A stretch of 64,000 bases of DNA from Fibrisoma limi BUZ 3 (GTDB lineage: Bacteria > Bacteroidota > Bacteroidia > Cytophagales > Spirosomataceae), in NCBI RefSeq assembly GCF_000296815.2, contig NZ_CAIT01000007.1:1-64000 (forward strand), written 5' to 3'. Shown here piece by piece: positions 25,533 through 32,969 of the stretch (position 1 is the first letter of the stretch; every line of letters begins with the position of its first letter). The position numbers and the translations under genes are program-made. The notes below the pieces were generated by a model. The model made no database searches, was not told where the DNA came from, and worked only from the letters and a program-made list of their open reading frames with translations.

Positions 25533-26288
25533 TCACTGGTATACTAACCGAAACCCACATCTAAAATCGCGAAATTCTGGATTAATTATATACCGATCTA
25601 CGGAGCGGCAAAACTGTGGGCTACAATCCCAAGAGCCGCCCCGCAATACTCTATATTTACTTCGTGTTTGATTCTCTGGATCTGTGTCAGGACTTTGGGA
25701 GTAATAGTTGATTGAATACCAATCACGCGCCCACTCCCAGACGTTGCCACTCATATCGTATATGCCTAATTCGTTGGGCCACTTTTGGCCAATAGGATGG
25801 ACTTGCTCGTCTGAGTTTTTGTTAAACCAGCTAACCAAGTCTAAACTATCAGAACCAGCGTATATTCTACCTTGACTGCATTGGCCTCCACGGGCCGCAT
25901 ACTCCCATTGTGCTTCTGTAGGCAAACGGTAGGTACGACCTGTTCGTTCTGACATCCATAAAGCAAATTTGTTAGCATCGTTCCAGTCAATATTTGCAAT
26001 AGGATCATTATCATTCCATCCCTTCTCTGGAGATTCGGGCATGGTAATATGTGTCTCCGTACAATATCTTCTATACTGAGCTACTGTTACCTCGTATTTG
26101 CCTATGTAAAAACTACTCAGTTTAACATTATGGAGTGGCTTCTCGTCCCCATGTGATTCATCGTTGTCACTGCCCATTATAAACGAGCCCCCTTCAACAA
26201 ATATCATTGGCATAAAGGCAGTATCTTGAGCGTTGACTTCAGTCATTATTGCCGTGACAATACAAAGAATCAAGGTTTGAGTCCGCAT
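25533..26288 (-). CDS. Exported FGE-sulfatase (SUMF1) domain protein
   Basis: A 251-aa protein made of a signal peptide (MRTQTLILCIVTAIMTEVNA) and one formylglycine-generating-enzyme/SUMF1 domain. Clear marks are FMPMIFVEGGSFIMGSDNDE, YIGKYEVTVAQYRRYC, LPTEAQWEYAARGG, DMSGNVWEWARDWY, RVLRGGSWDCSPQFCR and FRCGFRLV. True members turn a sulfatase Cys into formylglycine using copper; most exported Bacteroidota homologues have unknown roles. No sulfatase is in the window. The start at 26288 is preferred over 26333 because it gives a normal signal peptide. Codon use is more AT-rich than the chromosome, and hairpin repeats flank the gene, suggesting transfer as a unit. Confidence 0.82.
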   Translation of the reverse strand: MRTQTLILCIVTAIMTEVNAQDTAFMPMIFVEGGSFIMGSDNDESHGDEKPLHNVKLSSFYIGKYEVTVAQYRRYCTETHITMPESPEKGWNDNDPIANIDWNDANKFALWMSERTGRTYRLPTEAQWEYAARGGQCSQGRIYAGSDSLDLVSWFNKNSDEQVHPIGQKWPNELGIYDMSGNVWEWARDWYSINYYSQSPDTDPENQTRSKYRVLRGGSWDCSPQFCRSVDRYIINPEFRDFRCGFRLVYQ

Positions 26289-26458
26289 AAATATCAGACG
26301 TAGCAGTAGAATTTTGATTAATCGAATTACCATTTTTTTCTTGCCTTGCCTAAGCGTTCACTTTGTCGCTGGAAAGCTGACCATTGAAGCCAAAGCCCGC
26401 TTAGTTCAGGCTCACTCTGTCAACCGAAAGCTGAAAATGGAAGCCTAAACCTGCCCAT

Positions 26459-26583
26459 GCGGGACGTGCAACCTGTCGCCCGGATGCTGGACTTTGACGC
26501 ACTGCTTAGACGGGCCACCCAACGCCACTGAGGACGATGGCGACCGTAGGGAGCCTTTACGTCCTCAGGCTGTTGGGTGCCCT
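26459..26583. repeat. attC-like hairpin element, copy 3 (best match)
   Basis: The ends are ACCCAAC (26517-26523) and GTTGGGT (26572-26578), which fit the integron core boxes RYYYAAC and GTTRRRY exactly. Inside, TGAGGACG (26529-26536) pairs with CGTCCTCA (26560-26567). The unpaired spacers between boxes are five and four bases and the loop is 23 bases. The total of 62 bases is within the known attC range. Pairing continues outward through GGGC/GCCC. The left satellite motif (26459-26490) matches copy 2. The other part of the gap 26334-26687 has more degenerate copies of the satellite motif (near 26365 and 26418). Confidence 0.6.
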
Positions 26584-26687
26584 CACGCAATACTACGCGT
26601 GATAATGCCTGCTGGCTTGACCTCAATCACCCGTATCAAGCCCAACTACACCAATCATTCACCCTGTCGTCAGAGCCTAACTACGCC

Positions 26688-26909
26688 ATGATAGAGCCAC
26701 CCGAATTGCCAGACCTACCCGCATCCCAGATGGATACCGATGCGCTCAGTGTGCTGAGCTACATATTCTGTGACAATATACGCTTTGATCGCTTTGTCGA
26801 GCTGTGGGCTTACTTTATGGCGGGAATGCCTGACAGTGAGCAGGTTAAAGAGTTCTGGGAAGAAGTCGAAGGTTTGGGATATTATTCAATACCAAACCTT
26901 CTCTTGTAA
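26688..26909 (+). CDS. Small acidic hypothetical protein
   Basis: A 73-aa acidic ORF (MIEPPELPDLPASQMDTDAL, then aromatic-rich RFDRFVELWAYFMAGM and EFWEEVEGLGYYSIP). The composition is protein-like and an in-frame extension upstream runs into the repeat element, so the ATG at 26688 is the sensible start. It is convergent with the toxin gene and overlaps its 3' end by 28 bases. No family is recognised. It is the only plus-strand gene of the cassette-like part. Confidence 0.42.
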   Translation: MIEPPELPDLPASQMDTDALSVLSYIFCDNIRFDRFVELWAYFMAGMPDSEQVKEFWEEVEGLGYYSIPNLLL

Positions 26910-27337
26910 ATCCGGGAAATGGTTTTAGCGGAATATATTGTACTCAGTATGGTTCCTGTTTCCCTCTCATCTAATTGTCCACGAACATACTCAGGATTAG
27001 AGATAACCAAATCGTTTATGTGTTCAGCTTCCTTTTCGTATATTTTTGAACAATCAATATAGCAATCTTTATCAACCAGCTTTCGGTGGTCAAGCTTAAT
27101 TGGAACGTGAAGCCGCCTAAGTTCTTCTGTAGGGAATACATTGGGGTTGATTACTGAGTTGATATACAAAACCCCTAGTGCTATCTTGTCATTGCTGTAA
27201 CCAACAACGACATAAAATTTGAAATCACGTCCAGGAACGTCGGTAACAGGAACACGTAAAATAGTACCAATCTTTAAATTTCGCTCTGCGTATTGCTTAC
27301 GAAGATCTTCCGGGAAAGCATCACTTAAAAAGGGCAT
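26882..27337 (-). CDS. Putative toxin of a Panacea-type toxin-antitoxin pair
   Basis: A 151-aa soluble protein with an early beta-rich part, LKIGTILRVPVTDVPGRDFKFYVVVGYSNDKIAL. This looks like the SH3-like core of PemK/MazF-type toxins, but I cannot name a family with certainty. A helical C terminus follows (ISRIYKRRFGIE). Its start lies 13 bases inside the upstream Panacea-domain gene, so translation is coupled. In known Panacea systems the Panacea protein is the antitoxin and its neighbour the toxin, which is the basis of this call. It ends overlapping the small convergent ORF. Confidence 0.6.
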   Translation of the reverse strand: MPFLSDAFPEDLRKQYAERNLKIGTILRVPVTDVPGRDFKFYVVVGYSNDKIALGVLYINSVINPNVFPTEELRRLHVPIKLDHRKLVDKDCYIDCSKIYEKEAEHINDLVISNPEYVRGQLDERETGTILSTIYSAKTISRIYKRRFGIE

Positions 27338-27882
27338 TCTGATAGTGCGGATTCGTTCTCTGAAACGGAACGAATGTACGAAACCATTGTCTCATTTGCA
27401 CCACCAGCTTCTGCAATCGCAATTAATCCCATTTGTTTATTGGGTTGCGCTTGCTTCCATGCTATATCGTGAGATAGTTCTCTAAGCTCAGCGAACGTCA
27501 TATCCTTACATAAAGCAATAGCGCGATCTAGAGCTTCTACTTCTGTTTCAGATAAGTAGTCTGTATCAGCCTTTTTTTTGCTTGTTATATTGTAACGATT
27601 CTCTACAGAAACAGCTTCGCTAAATGCATGAATGGTTGAAGTATTGATATTGTTTTCCCGGATAGCCTTTAATATATCGAATAGCTTAGAAGGAACTGGT
27701 CCATTATCCATGCTTATGAAGGTATCATAAAGGATAGCAGAGCCGTATAATGACAAATGTTCGCGTTCAGCAAAATACATCACTTTGAACGCCTTGTGAA
27801 AGCCTGTCTTACCCAGTGCGTTAGTGATGTAAAGGAGTGTATTAAGTGCTTTCTCTTGATCAAACATGGGCATACTCGCCAT
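27325..27882 (-). CDS. Panacea (SocA-like, DUF4065) domain antitoxin
   Basis: The 185-aa protein is a Panacea-domain (formerly DUF4065) protein: FDQEKALNTLLYITNALGKT, FHKAFKVMYFAEREHLSLYG, DTFISMDNGPVPSKLFDIL (the conserved xGPVxxxLxD motif) and ELRELSHDIAWKQA. The domain is known as a promiscuous antitoxin element that pairs with many unrelated toxins. The MGPV-type motif and helix pattern are clear. It is the first gene of a two-gene unit with the putative toxin. A minus-strand promoter box lies about 90 bases upstream. The codon use is AT-rich compared with the chromosome, consistent with horizontal gain. Confidence 0.83.
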   Translation of the reverse strand: MASMPMFDQEKALNTLLYITNALGKTGFHKAFKVMYFAEREHLSLYGSAILYDTFISMDNGPVPSKLFDILKAIRENNINTSTIHAFSEAVSVENRYNITSKKKADTDYLSETEVEALDRAIALCKDMTFAELRELSHDIAWKQAQPNKQMGLIAIAEAGGANETMVSYIRSVSENESALSECPF

Positions 27883-27972
27883 ATAGGGTGGATTTGGGGC
27901 AATATATCTATTTTTCAGTATGTTAGCTTAAAATTTTTAAGCTTGCCGCTTCTCGGCGGTAGAACAGGACTG

Positions 27973-28003
27973 CAAAGATACAACAATTGTTTACTTACCT
28001 TTG
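27973..28003. promoter_or_regulatory. Divergent pair of -7 boxes
   Basis: On the minus strand TATCTTTG (27973-27980) can serve the Panacea unit. On the plus strand TACCTTTG (27996-28003) points into the AT-rich gap, where no gene begins for about 500 bases. Confidence 0.5.
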
Positions 28004-28444
28004 TTCTATAATAAAATTATATTATAAATTATAATTAATATATATTATAGTGTACAAAAGGGTGCAGCAAGATTTTTTGTTATGTGACCCAGTAAAGGCT
28101 ACGCCTTTCACATATATTTATTTTACATTTATTTTACATTTTTAATATCAAAAAGAAATATAAATTATTGCTGATTATCAGCACTATATGAGCAAAACTA
28201 ACTGATAGATAGCGAGTTACAATAATTTTCATTTGACAATTATGAATCAATTATATATCTTTACATATCCTTACGTCGCGGTGGGCGTGGTGGGTTCAAT
28301 ATTTGAAAGCCATCATTGATAACGTAAAGCACTGACTAAGGGGCCTCGTGTGGGTAGAAAAAAAGCAAATTAAAAAGGCATGGCTGGTACCCATGCCTTT
28401 TTGCATTTGTAGCTTGACAACAGTAAATCACATTGAATTTTTGT
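28004..28444. other. AT-rich gene-free stretch
   Basis: This is the most AT-rich DNA of the window, with runs such as repeated TTTATTTTACAT near 28119-28141. It contains a small hairpin AAAGGC/GCCTTT (28096-28110) and a stronger one, AAAAAGGCATGG/CCATGCCTTTTT (28372-28402), which would terminate transcription in either direction. I see no convincing gene. Confidence 0.6.
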
Positions 28445-28452
28445 TATATTTG
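28445..28452 (+). promoter_or_regulatory. -7 box upstream of two small ORFs
   Basis: TATATTTG matches the consensus exactly. About 97 bases of leader lie between it and the first small ORF. Confidence 0.5.
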
Positions 28453-28549
28453 CAATGACCTGACTGAATTGTGCGGTGTACCAGCCCCGCAGTCCGGGTG
28501 TCTCTTGTAGGCGTAGGGTCGTAATGCTTTTTTTCTAACTGCAACGCAA

Positions 28550-28717
28550 GTGCCCAACGCGACTACCATCACGCTTTACGTCGAAGAAATTCTGCTATTC
28601 GGCCTCTGTGCATTGATCTACATCGAAAAGGGTGTGCGTTGCAAAAACCCCCTAACACGATGGGAGCACAACGAAGCCCTTCGAGTACAGTGGGTCAAAC
28701 CAGGGTTCTTATCCTAA
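28550..28717 (+). CDS. Small orphan ORF with GTG start
   Basis: A 55-aa reading frame beginning GTG: VPNATTITLYVEEILLFG, then CALIYIEKGVRCKNP and LTRWEHNEALRVQWV. The frame is open back to a TAG at 28514, without an ATG. It has a short hydrophobic segment. The next small ORF overlaps it by 58 bases in another frame, so probably only one of the two is real, or they form a coupled pair. No family recognised. Confidence 0.3.
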   Translation: MPNATTITLYVEEILLFGLCALIYIEKGVRCKNPLTRWEHNEALRVQWVKPGFLS

Positions 28718-28827
28718 AAATCGTCTTAGCTATTCTAACCGCATTGGGAGTGTGGATGGTTAGCAAAGAAGTGATTTTCAATTACAAGGATAAGGATCGG
28801 GTAATCCACTTTACGTTTAGAAAGTGA
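28660..28827 (+). CDS. Small single-pass membrane protein
   Basis: A 55-aa ORF from the ATG at 28660: MGAQRSPSSTVGQTR, then a hydrophobic helix (VLILKIVLAILTALGVWMV) and a charged tail (NYKDKDRVIHFTFRK). One membrane segment and a terminator right after its stop make it more credible than its neighbour. An earlier in-frame ATG at 28639 is possible. Function unknown; small membrane proteins of this kind occur in phage and in type I toxins. Confidence 0.4.
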   Translation: MGAQRSPSSTVGQTRVLILKIVLAILTALGVWMVSKEVIFNYKDKDRVIHFTFRK

Positions 28828-28835
28828 CTGGCTAG

Positions 28836-28867
28836 GAATTCGTCGGCAGAATGACGAATTCTTTTTT
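28836..28867. terminator. Intrinsic terminator after small membrane ORF
   Basis: Nine-bp arms GAATTCGTC/GACGAATTC (28836-28844 and 28853-28861) are followed by six T. It supports a real plus-strand transcript ending here. Confidence 0.85.
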
Positions 28868-29327
28868 GTTTGATTACAAAACAAATAAAAAAGATAGAAA
28901 TTAAAAAAGATAGAAATATTTTCAAAAAATATTTTACGTGACCTTTGCTCTTATATGTAGTATACTTACTTCTACCCGTATATCACGCAAAAGGCGCGGC
29001 AAAGCTACCTGCTGACAGTGTCTGATTCACCCGCCTACCCACTTATCCCACTACGTTCTGCTGTGTCGGCAGTCACGTGGCACACCACTAACAACCCCGC
29101 AAAGAGCGTAGCAAACGAACCTGCCGGGGATTGCCCCGCACACCCGCGCATCGCGTAGCAAAAGCATGGGCAGCGCACAACGTATTATTGTACGCAAAAT
29201 CACTTAATATCAATTCGCTGATAATTAGGATGATCGTATTAAGTGTATATGTACTTTTACAGCTGCAAAACGCGAGTTTTTGCAACGGCCAACAAGTGTA
29301 CAAACAGGTTCGCTACTACGCAAAGAA
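28868..29327. other. Gene-free stretch
   Basis: An AT-rich first part with a directly repeated AAAAAAGATAGAAAT (28888-28918) is followed by a more mixed part around 28980-29170. I see no gene, RNA or clear repeat element beyond that. Confidence 0.5.
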
Positions 29328-29576
29328 ATGACTAAAAGAGTAGCTTTGATTCAGACCGAATTGATTATACGGTGGTGGGACATCGAGGGGTATCCAAACT
29401 ACTTCTTCGGTAAAGACAAACAACTCTACCGATTTGACTCGCAAGGGCGTATCAAACGTAACAAACGGGTTGTTATTGGGACAACGCAGGGGTACATCCT
29501 GAAAGAAAAATTTTTCAGCCTTACCCAGCTGCGTCCGTTGCTACGTCGGCACGAGCCGGGGCCGCTACCTTGGTAA
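29328..29576 (+). CDS. Small basic hypothetical protein
   Basis: An 82-aa basic ORF starting at 29328 (MTKRVALIQTELIIRWWDIE, then YPNYFFGKDKQLYRFDSQGRIKR and GYILKEKFFSLTQLRPLLRR). The pattern 'YPNYFFGKDKQLYRFDS' resembles the short N-terminal segments of NUMOD/HNH-like mobile proteins, but no catalytic part is present. It lies just before the recombinase fragment, on the opposite strand. Possibly a remnant of a mobile element. Confidence 0.45.
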   Translation: MTKRVALIQTELIIRWWDIEGYPNYFFGKDKQLYRFDSQGRIKRNKRVVIGTTQGYILKEKFFSLTQLRPLLRRHEPGPLPW

Positions 29577-29586
29577 GCTAGTCTGT

Positions 29587-30213
29587 TCACAAATCATCCA
29601 GCGGACTCTTGAGCTGGCTAATCTTATCCGCCGTTACGTGCGTGTACCGCATCGTGGTCAGGATACTTTCATGGCCCAGTAACTGTTGAATATAACGGAT
29701 GTCTAAGCCCGATTCAAGTAGATGCCGATGTGTCGGACCAGTAGCGAAAGAGTGGCGCAACGTATGAATACCGCCCCGCTTTTGAATAATAGCGGCTTGA
29801 GTGGCCTGACTGTACACCTCCTGAATCGTACGATTCTGTAACGGTTCCCGTCGGTCAGCTTCTTCAAAAAGGTATATCTTAGGTCTGTACGCGCTTAAAT
29901 AGTTGGCAACGTCCAGTTCCAGCTTCTCAGAGAACATCACTACGCGGTCCTTCTTTCCCTTTCCGCCCCGAACGATGATGACTCGACGGACACGGTCGAT
30001 ATCGGTTAAACGCAGATGCGCCACTTCGCTCAGCCGAAGTCCAGTAGCGTACACCAACTTGAATAGCGTCCGGTATTTTAAGCTGGTAGTAGCTTTAAAA
30101 ATGGCTTTTACCTCAGCTACACTGTACACGGTCGGTAACTTCGTGGCCTGTCTTGGATAAGCTATGTCATAGTATTCCTTGGCTCGCTGTAGTACCTTTT
30201 CCCGCTTCGGCCC
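29587..30213 (-). pseudogene. 5'-truncated tyrosine recombinase
   Basis: The frame encodes only the catalytic domain of a XerC/D-like tyrosine recombinase: ATGLRLSEVAHLRLTDID with the first Arg, GGKGKKDRVV with the beta-turn Lys, HTLRHSFAT (H-x-x-R), LGHESILTTMRYTHV (His and catalytic Tyr) and the end KSPLDDL. The N-terminal core-binding domain is missing: upstream the frame reads EKVLQRAKEYYDIAYPRQATKLPTV and then hits a TGA at 30214-30216, inside a hairpin. A GTG at 30127 could start a short product. Five extra residues (GPTHR) split the usual SFATHLLESG. It is probably inactive, and marks the right end of the island. Confidence 0.8.
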
Positions 30214-30235
30214 TCAAACCTAAAGGCCGAAGCGG
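30202..30235. repeat. Hairpin at the recombinase break
   Basis: Perfect 11-bp arms CCGCTTCGGCC/GGCCGAAGCGG (30202-30212, 30225-30235) surround a 12-base loop. The left arm is part of the truncated recombinase frame and the stop lies in the loop, so the element may mark the deletion or insertion point. The rest of 30236-30375 shows nothing. Confidence 0.75.
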
Positions 30236-30375
30236 TCGTTGCCGATGGGGTCATGAGGAAACGAGACCGTCAGCAGCGCCGGGTCGCGTTCGTCAAGGTG
30301 AATGGTTATCATGTACGTACGGTAGGGAGGCTGCAAAGATGCAGCATTCTTCCGAAACGTATGGCGGACCGGTCT

Positions 30376-31146
30376 CTATTCAAACCGCAGGTGCTTCACC
30401 GATTCGCCTGATGAGGCCAGTTCCTGCAAGGCGTCGATGCCAATCTCCAGATGCTTGTTGACGAACTGGGTCGTGACAACCTTATCGCTTTCTTCGGTTT
30501 TGACGCCCTCCGGTACCAGCGGATTGTCCGATACGAGCAACAGCGCCCCGTGCGGGATGGAGTTCACGAAGCCGACCGTAAAGACCGTGGCCGTTTCCAT
30601 ATCGATGGCCATCGCCCGGATTTCGCGGAGGTATTCTTTGAAGGTTTCATCGTGTTCCCAGATACGCCGGTTGGTGGTGTAGACGGTACCAGTCCAGTAG
30701 TCGAGTTCGTGGCGCTTGATGGTCGAGGAAACCGCCCGTTGCAGCCGGAACGACGGCAAGGCCGGAATCTCGGGGCGCATGTAATCATTGCTCGTGCCTT
30801 CGCCCCGAATGGCCGCGATGGGCAGAACCAGGTCGCCGATCTGCGTTTTTTTCAGCCCGCCACACTTTCCCAGAAACAGCACCGCCTTGGGGTGAATCGC
30901 CGACAGCAGATCCATGACCGTAGCGGCCATAGCGCTGCCCATGCCAAAGTTGATGATCGTAATGTTGTTCGCCGTAGCGGTTTGCATGGCCCGGCCAAGG
31001 CCGTAAATCTCAACGTCGAATTTCTGGGCGAACAGCTCGACGTAGTTGATGAAGTTGGTCAGCAGGATGTATTCGCCAAACAGCTCAATGGGCGTACCGG
31101 TATAGCGGGGCAGCCAGTTCTGAACGATCTCGTCTTTGGTTTTCAT
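30376..31146 (-). CDS. amn: AMP nucleosidase
   Basis: A 256-aa member of the nucleoside phosphorylase-type superfamily, matching the short Bacteroidota AMP nucleosidase, which splits AMP into adenine and ribose-5-phosphate. Visible parts are the N-terminal ELFGEYILLTNFINYVELFA, TIINFGMGSAMAATVMDLL, the ribose/phosphate loop FLGKCGGLKK, and the purine-binding end AIDMETATVFTVGF followed by LLVSDNPLVPEG. Unlike the E. coli enzyme it lacks the extra N-terminal domain. It is transcribed towards the island and begins just before the inverted repeat at 31163-31254. Confidence 0.87.
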   Translation of the reverse strand: MKTKDEIVQNWLPRYTGTPIELFGEYILLTNFINYVELFAQKFDVEIYGLGRAMQTATANNITIINFGMGSAMAATVMDLLSAIHPKAVLFLGKCGGLKKTQIGDLVLPIAAIRGEGTSNDYMRPEIPALPSFRLQRAVSSTIKRHELDYWTGTVYTTNRRIWEHDETFKEYLREIRAMAIDMETATVFTVGFVNSIPHGALLLVSDNPLVPEGVKTEESDKVVTTQFVNKHLEIGIDALQELASSGESVKHLRFE

Positions 31147-31162
31147 TAGTTAATGAGTGAAC

Positions 31163-31254
31163 GAGCGAAAGAGTGAGTGAGCGAAACCAGGACTCAAAAT
31201 TGGCGTGAAAACGGGCAAAAAGATTCACTCTTTCGCTCATTCACTCTTTCGCTC
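31163..31254. repeat. Inverted repeat made of GAGCGAAAGAGTGA units
   Basis: Arms of 23 bases (31163-31185 and 31232-31254) pair with one mismatch. Within each arm the short words GAGTGA and GAGCGA are repeated, so the arms are themselves near-tandem. It fills the gap between divergent amn and HSDR_N genes, so it cannot be a simple terminator for either. The right arm runs straight into the HSDR_N promoter box. Confidence 0.85.
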
Positions 31255-31258
31255 TTTA

Positions 31259-31266
31259 TATCTTTG
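31259..31266 (+). promoter_or_regulatory. -7 box directly before the HSDR_N gene
   Basis: TATCTTTG matches the consensus and ends four bases before the ATG. A transcript starting at the normal distance would begin at or next to the start codon, suggesting a leaderless mRNA. Confidence 0.55.
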
Positions 31267-31270
31267 ACAC

Positions 31271-31723
31271 ATGGACACGTTGAACCTGCCCGCGTTTGGC
31301 CACAAAATTAAGCAAGTCGAGGGGAAACCCTATATTTTCGATGAGCTCCGGCGCAAGTACGTCCGGTTGTCGCCGGAGGAGTGGGTGCGGCAGCACATCG
31401 TTCACCTGCTCATGTCGCACTACGCCTATCCGAAAGCACTGATCCGGACCGAAGGCGGACTAACGCTCAACCTGACCCAGAAACGGACGGATGTGGTCGT
31501 GTTCGACCGGGAAGGCAAGCCGTTCCTGCTGGTCGAGTGCAAGGCTCCACACGTACCGCTGACGCAGGCCGTGTTCGACCAGATTGCCCGCTACAACCAC
31601 GTGCACCGGGCTCCTTACCTGATCGTTACCAACGGCCTGACGCACTACTGCTGCTGCGTGGACCACGATACGGCCGCCATTACGTTTCTGGACGATTTTC
31701 CGGTATTCGACCGGGCGGAGTAA
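31271..31723 (+). CDS. HSDR_N-type nuclease-fold protein
   Basis: A 150-aa stand-alone protein related to the N-terminal domain of type I restriction HsdR subunits (HSDR_N_2). The PD-(D/E)xK pattern is visible: RTDVVVFDREGKPFLLVECKAP holds D, E and K, and Q-x-x-x-Y (DQIARYNHV) follows, as in HsdR. There is no helicase domain and no HsdM or HsdS gene nearby, so it is not a restriction system. This short form is common in Bacteroidota chromosomes, with role unknown (probably DNA handling). It starts next to its promoter box and ends 12 bases before the convergent AI-2E gene. Confidence 0.85.
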   Translation: MDTLNLPAFGHKIKQVEGKPYIFDELRRKYVRLSPEEWVRQHIVHLLMSHYAYPKALIRTEGGLTLNLTQKRTDVVVFDREGKPFLLVECKAPHVPLTQAVFDQIARYNHVHRAPYLIVTNGLTHYCCCVDHDTAAITFLDDFPVFDRAE

Positions 31724-31735
31724 ACAGTCGGGCGG

Positions 31736-32812
31736 CTACGTTCCAGTTTCGGCGTTTTCGGCTTTCTTTTCCACCTTGACCTCATCCTGCACCGCTTCGG
31801 CCCGTAGCTGACGGTTCTCGCGCTCGAATACGTTCATCAGCACGATGAAGTACGACAACAGCAGCGGACCGATAACCAGACCCAGAATGCCGAAGATAGG
31901 GACGCCCAGCACGATACCTGTCAACGTAACGAGCGGGTGAATATCGCCCATGCGTTTGGCCAGCATGATCCGGAGCAGGTTATCGATGTTGATAATCACT
32001 ATGATGCCGACGATCAGAATACCAACGCCCTGGCCGGTGTCGCCCTGCGAGAGCTTGATAAGTCCGGCCGGCCCCCACACCAACGGCGTACCCAGCACGG
32101 GAATAAAGGCCATGAAGAAGGCCACGACGCCCCAGAATGGCGCATCCGGAACACCAAAAATCCACAGCGTAATACCGGTCAGGACACCCTGCACCAGCGA
32201 GACCAGCGCCTGCCCCAGTACGTTCGCGTTGACGTTGTTTTTGAGCGATTCGCCCAGTTCTTTCTGCGTATCCCGTTTGAACGGCAGATACTTCTGAAGT
32301 CCCTTCTGAAAACTCTCCTGCTGCACGAACATGAAGTACAGCGTGAAGAACATTAACCCGATGATGACGATGAAGTCCAGCGCTCCGCCCGCGATGGAGG
32401 GCAGTAGTCGGCTGGCGTAGGTGGCTCCCTGCTGCAAAATCTGACGCACATTCTGCGGACTGGTGACCTTAAAACCCGTCAGTTCTTCGCCTTTATGAAT
32501 CAGGTTGAGAATATCGTCGACGTTCTGGCTGTAGTACTGTATCCGGCCAATCAGCAGCAGACTCAGCGTCAGAAACGGCATGATGATGACCACCGTCGAG
32601 AAAATGATGATCAGGGTTGTAACCAGCGACCGATTCCAGCGCCGTTTGATGGCCAGCGCCGTAAACCACGGCCGGAACACGACGTACAGAATCCCGGCTC
32701 CTAGAAACGCGGTTGCATAGCCGCGTAGCCCCGCCACGATGAATCCGGCGATGATGACCAGACTCGTGATCAGCAGTAAGCGTTGCTGACGGGGGGTATA
32801 TATGTTTGCCAT
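31736..32812 (-). CDS. AI-2E/PerM family transporter
   Basis: A 358-aa membrane protein of the AI-2E (PerM/TqsA/YdiK) family, with about eight hydrophobic segments. It shows PVLGTPLVWGPAGLIKLSQGD and IVIINIDNLLRIMLAKRMGDIHPLV-TLTG, the most conserved C-terminal part of the family. Members export autoinducer-2 or act as sodium/proton antiporters; which one applies here is not known. The C terminus is a charged tail rich in Glu/Lys (VKVEKKAENAETGT). The promoter would lie in the AT-rich gap after 32812. The gap to the convergent HSDR_N gene is only 12 bases. Confidence 0.9.
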   Translation of the reverse strand: MANIYTPRQQRLLLITSLVIIAGFIVAGLRGYATAFLGAGILYVVFRPWFTALAIKRRWNRSLVTTLIIIFSTVVIIMPFLTLSLLLIGRIQYYSQNVDDILNLIHKGEELTGFKVTSPQNVRQILQQGATYASRLLPSIAGGALDFIVIIGLMFFTLYFMFVQQESFQKGLQKYLPFKRDTQKELGESLKNNVNANVLGQALVSLVQGVLTGITLWIFGVPDAPFWGVVAFFMAFIPVLGTPLVWGPAGLIKLSQGDTGQGVGILIVGIIVIINIDNLLRIMLAKRMGDIHPLVTLTGIVLGVPIFGILGLVIGPLLLSYFIVLMNVFERENRQLRAEAVQDEVKVEKKAENAETGT

Positions 32813-32969
32813 TGAGCGAATAAGTAATTTTCCTTACTGTAAATAAGTAATTCGTCAATAAGTTTAAAAAAGTTGATCGTATGAATGATAACCCACTTAT
32901 TACAAACTACTTGACTCAACAGAATTCACCCGTCCCCATTCGCCCGAATCCGTTCAATCAACTCCTTGC

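Noticed and set aside
29587-30129. Reading the recombinase as an integron integrase (IntI)
   Set aside because: The end SPLDDL resembles IntI, but the extra domain between the conserved patches that defines IntI is absent, and many Bacteroidota XerD-like enzymes end the same way.
31271-31723. Type I restriction system
   Set aside because: Only the HSDR_N domain is present, with no helicase, methylase or specificity gene nearby.
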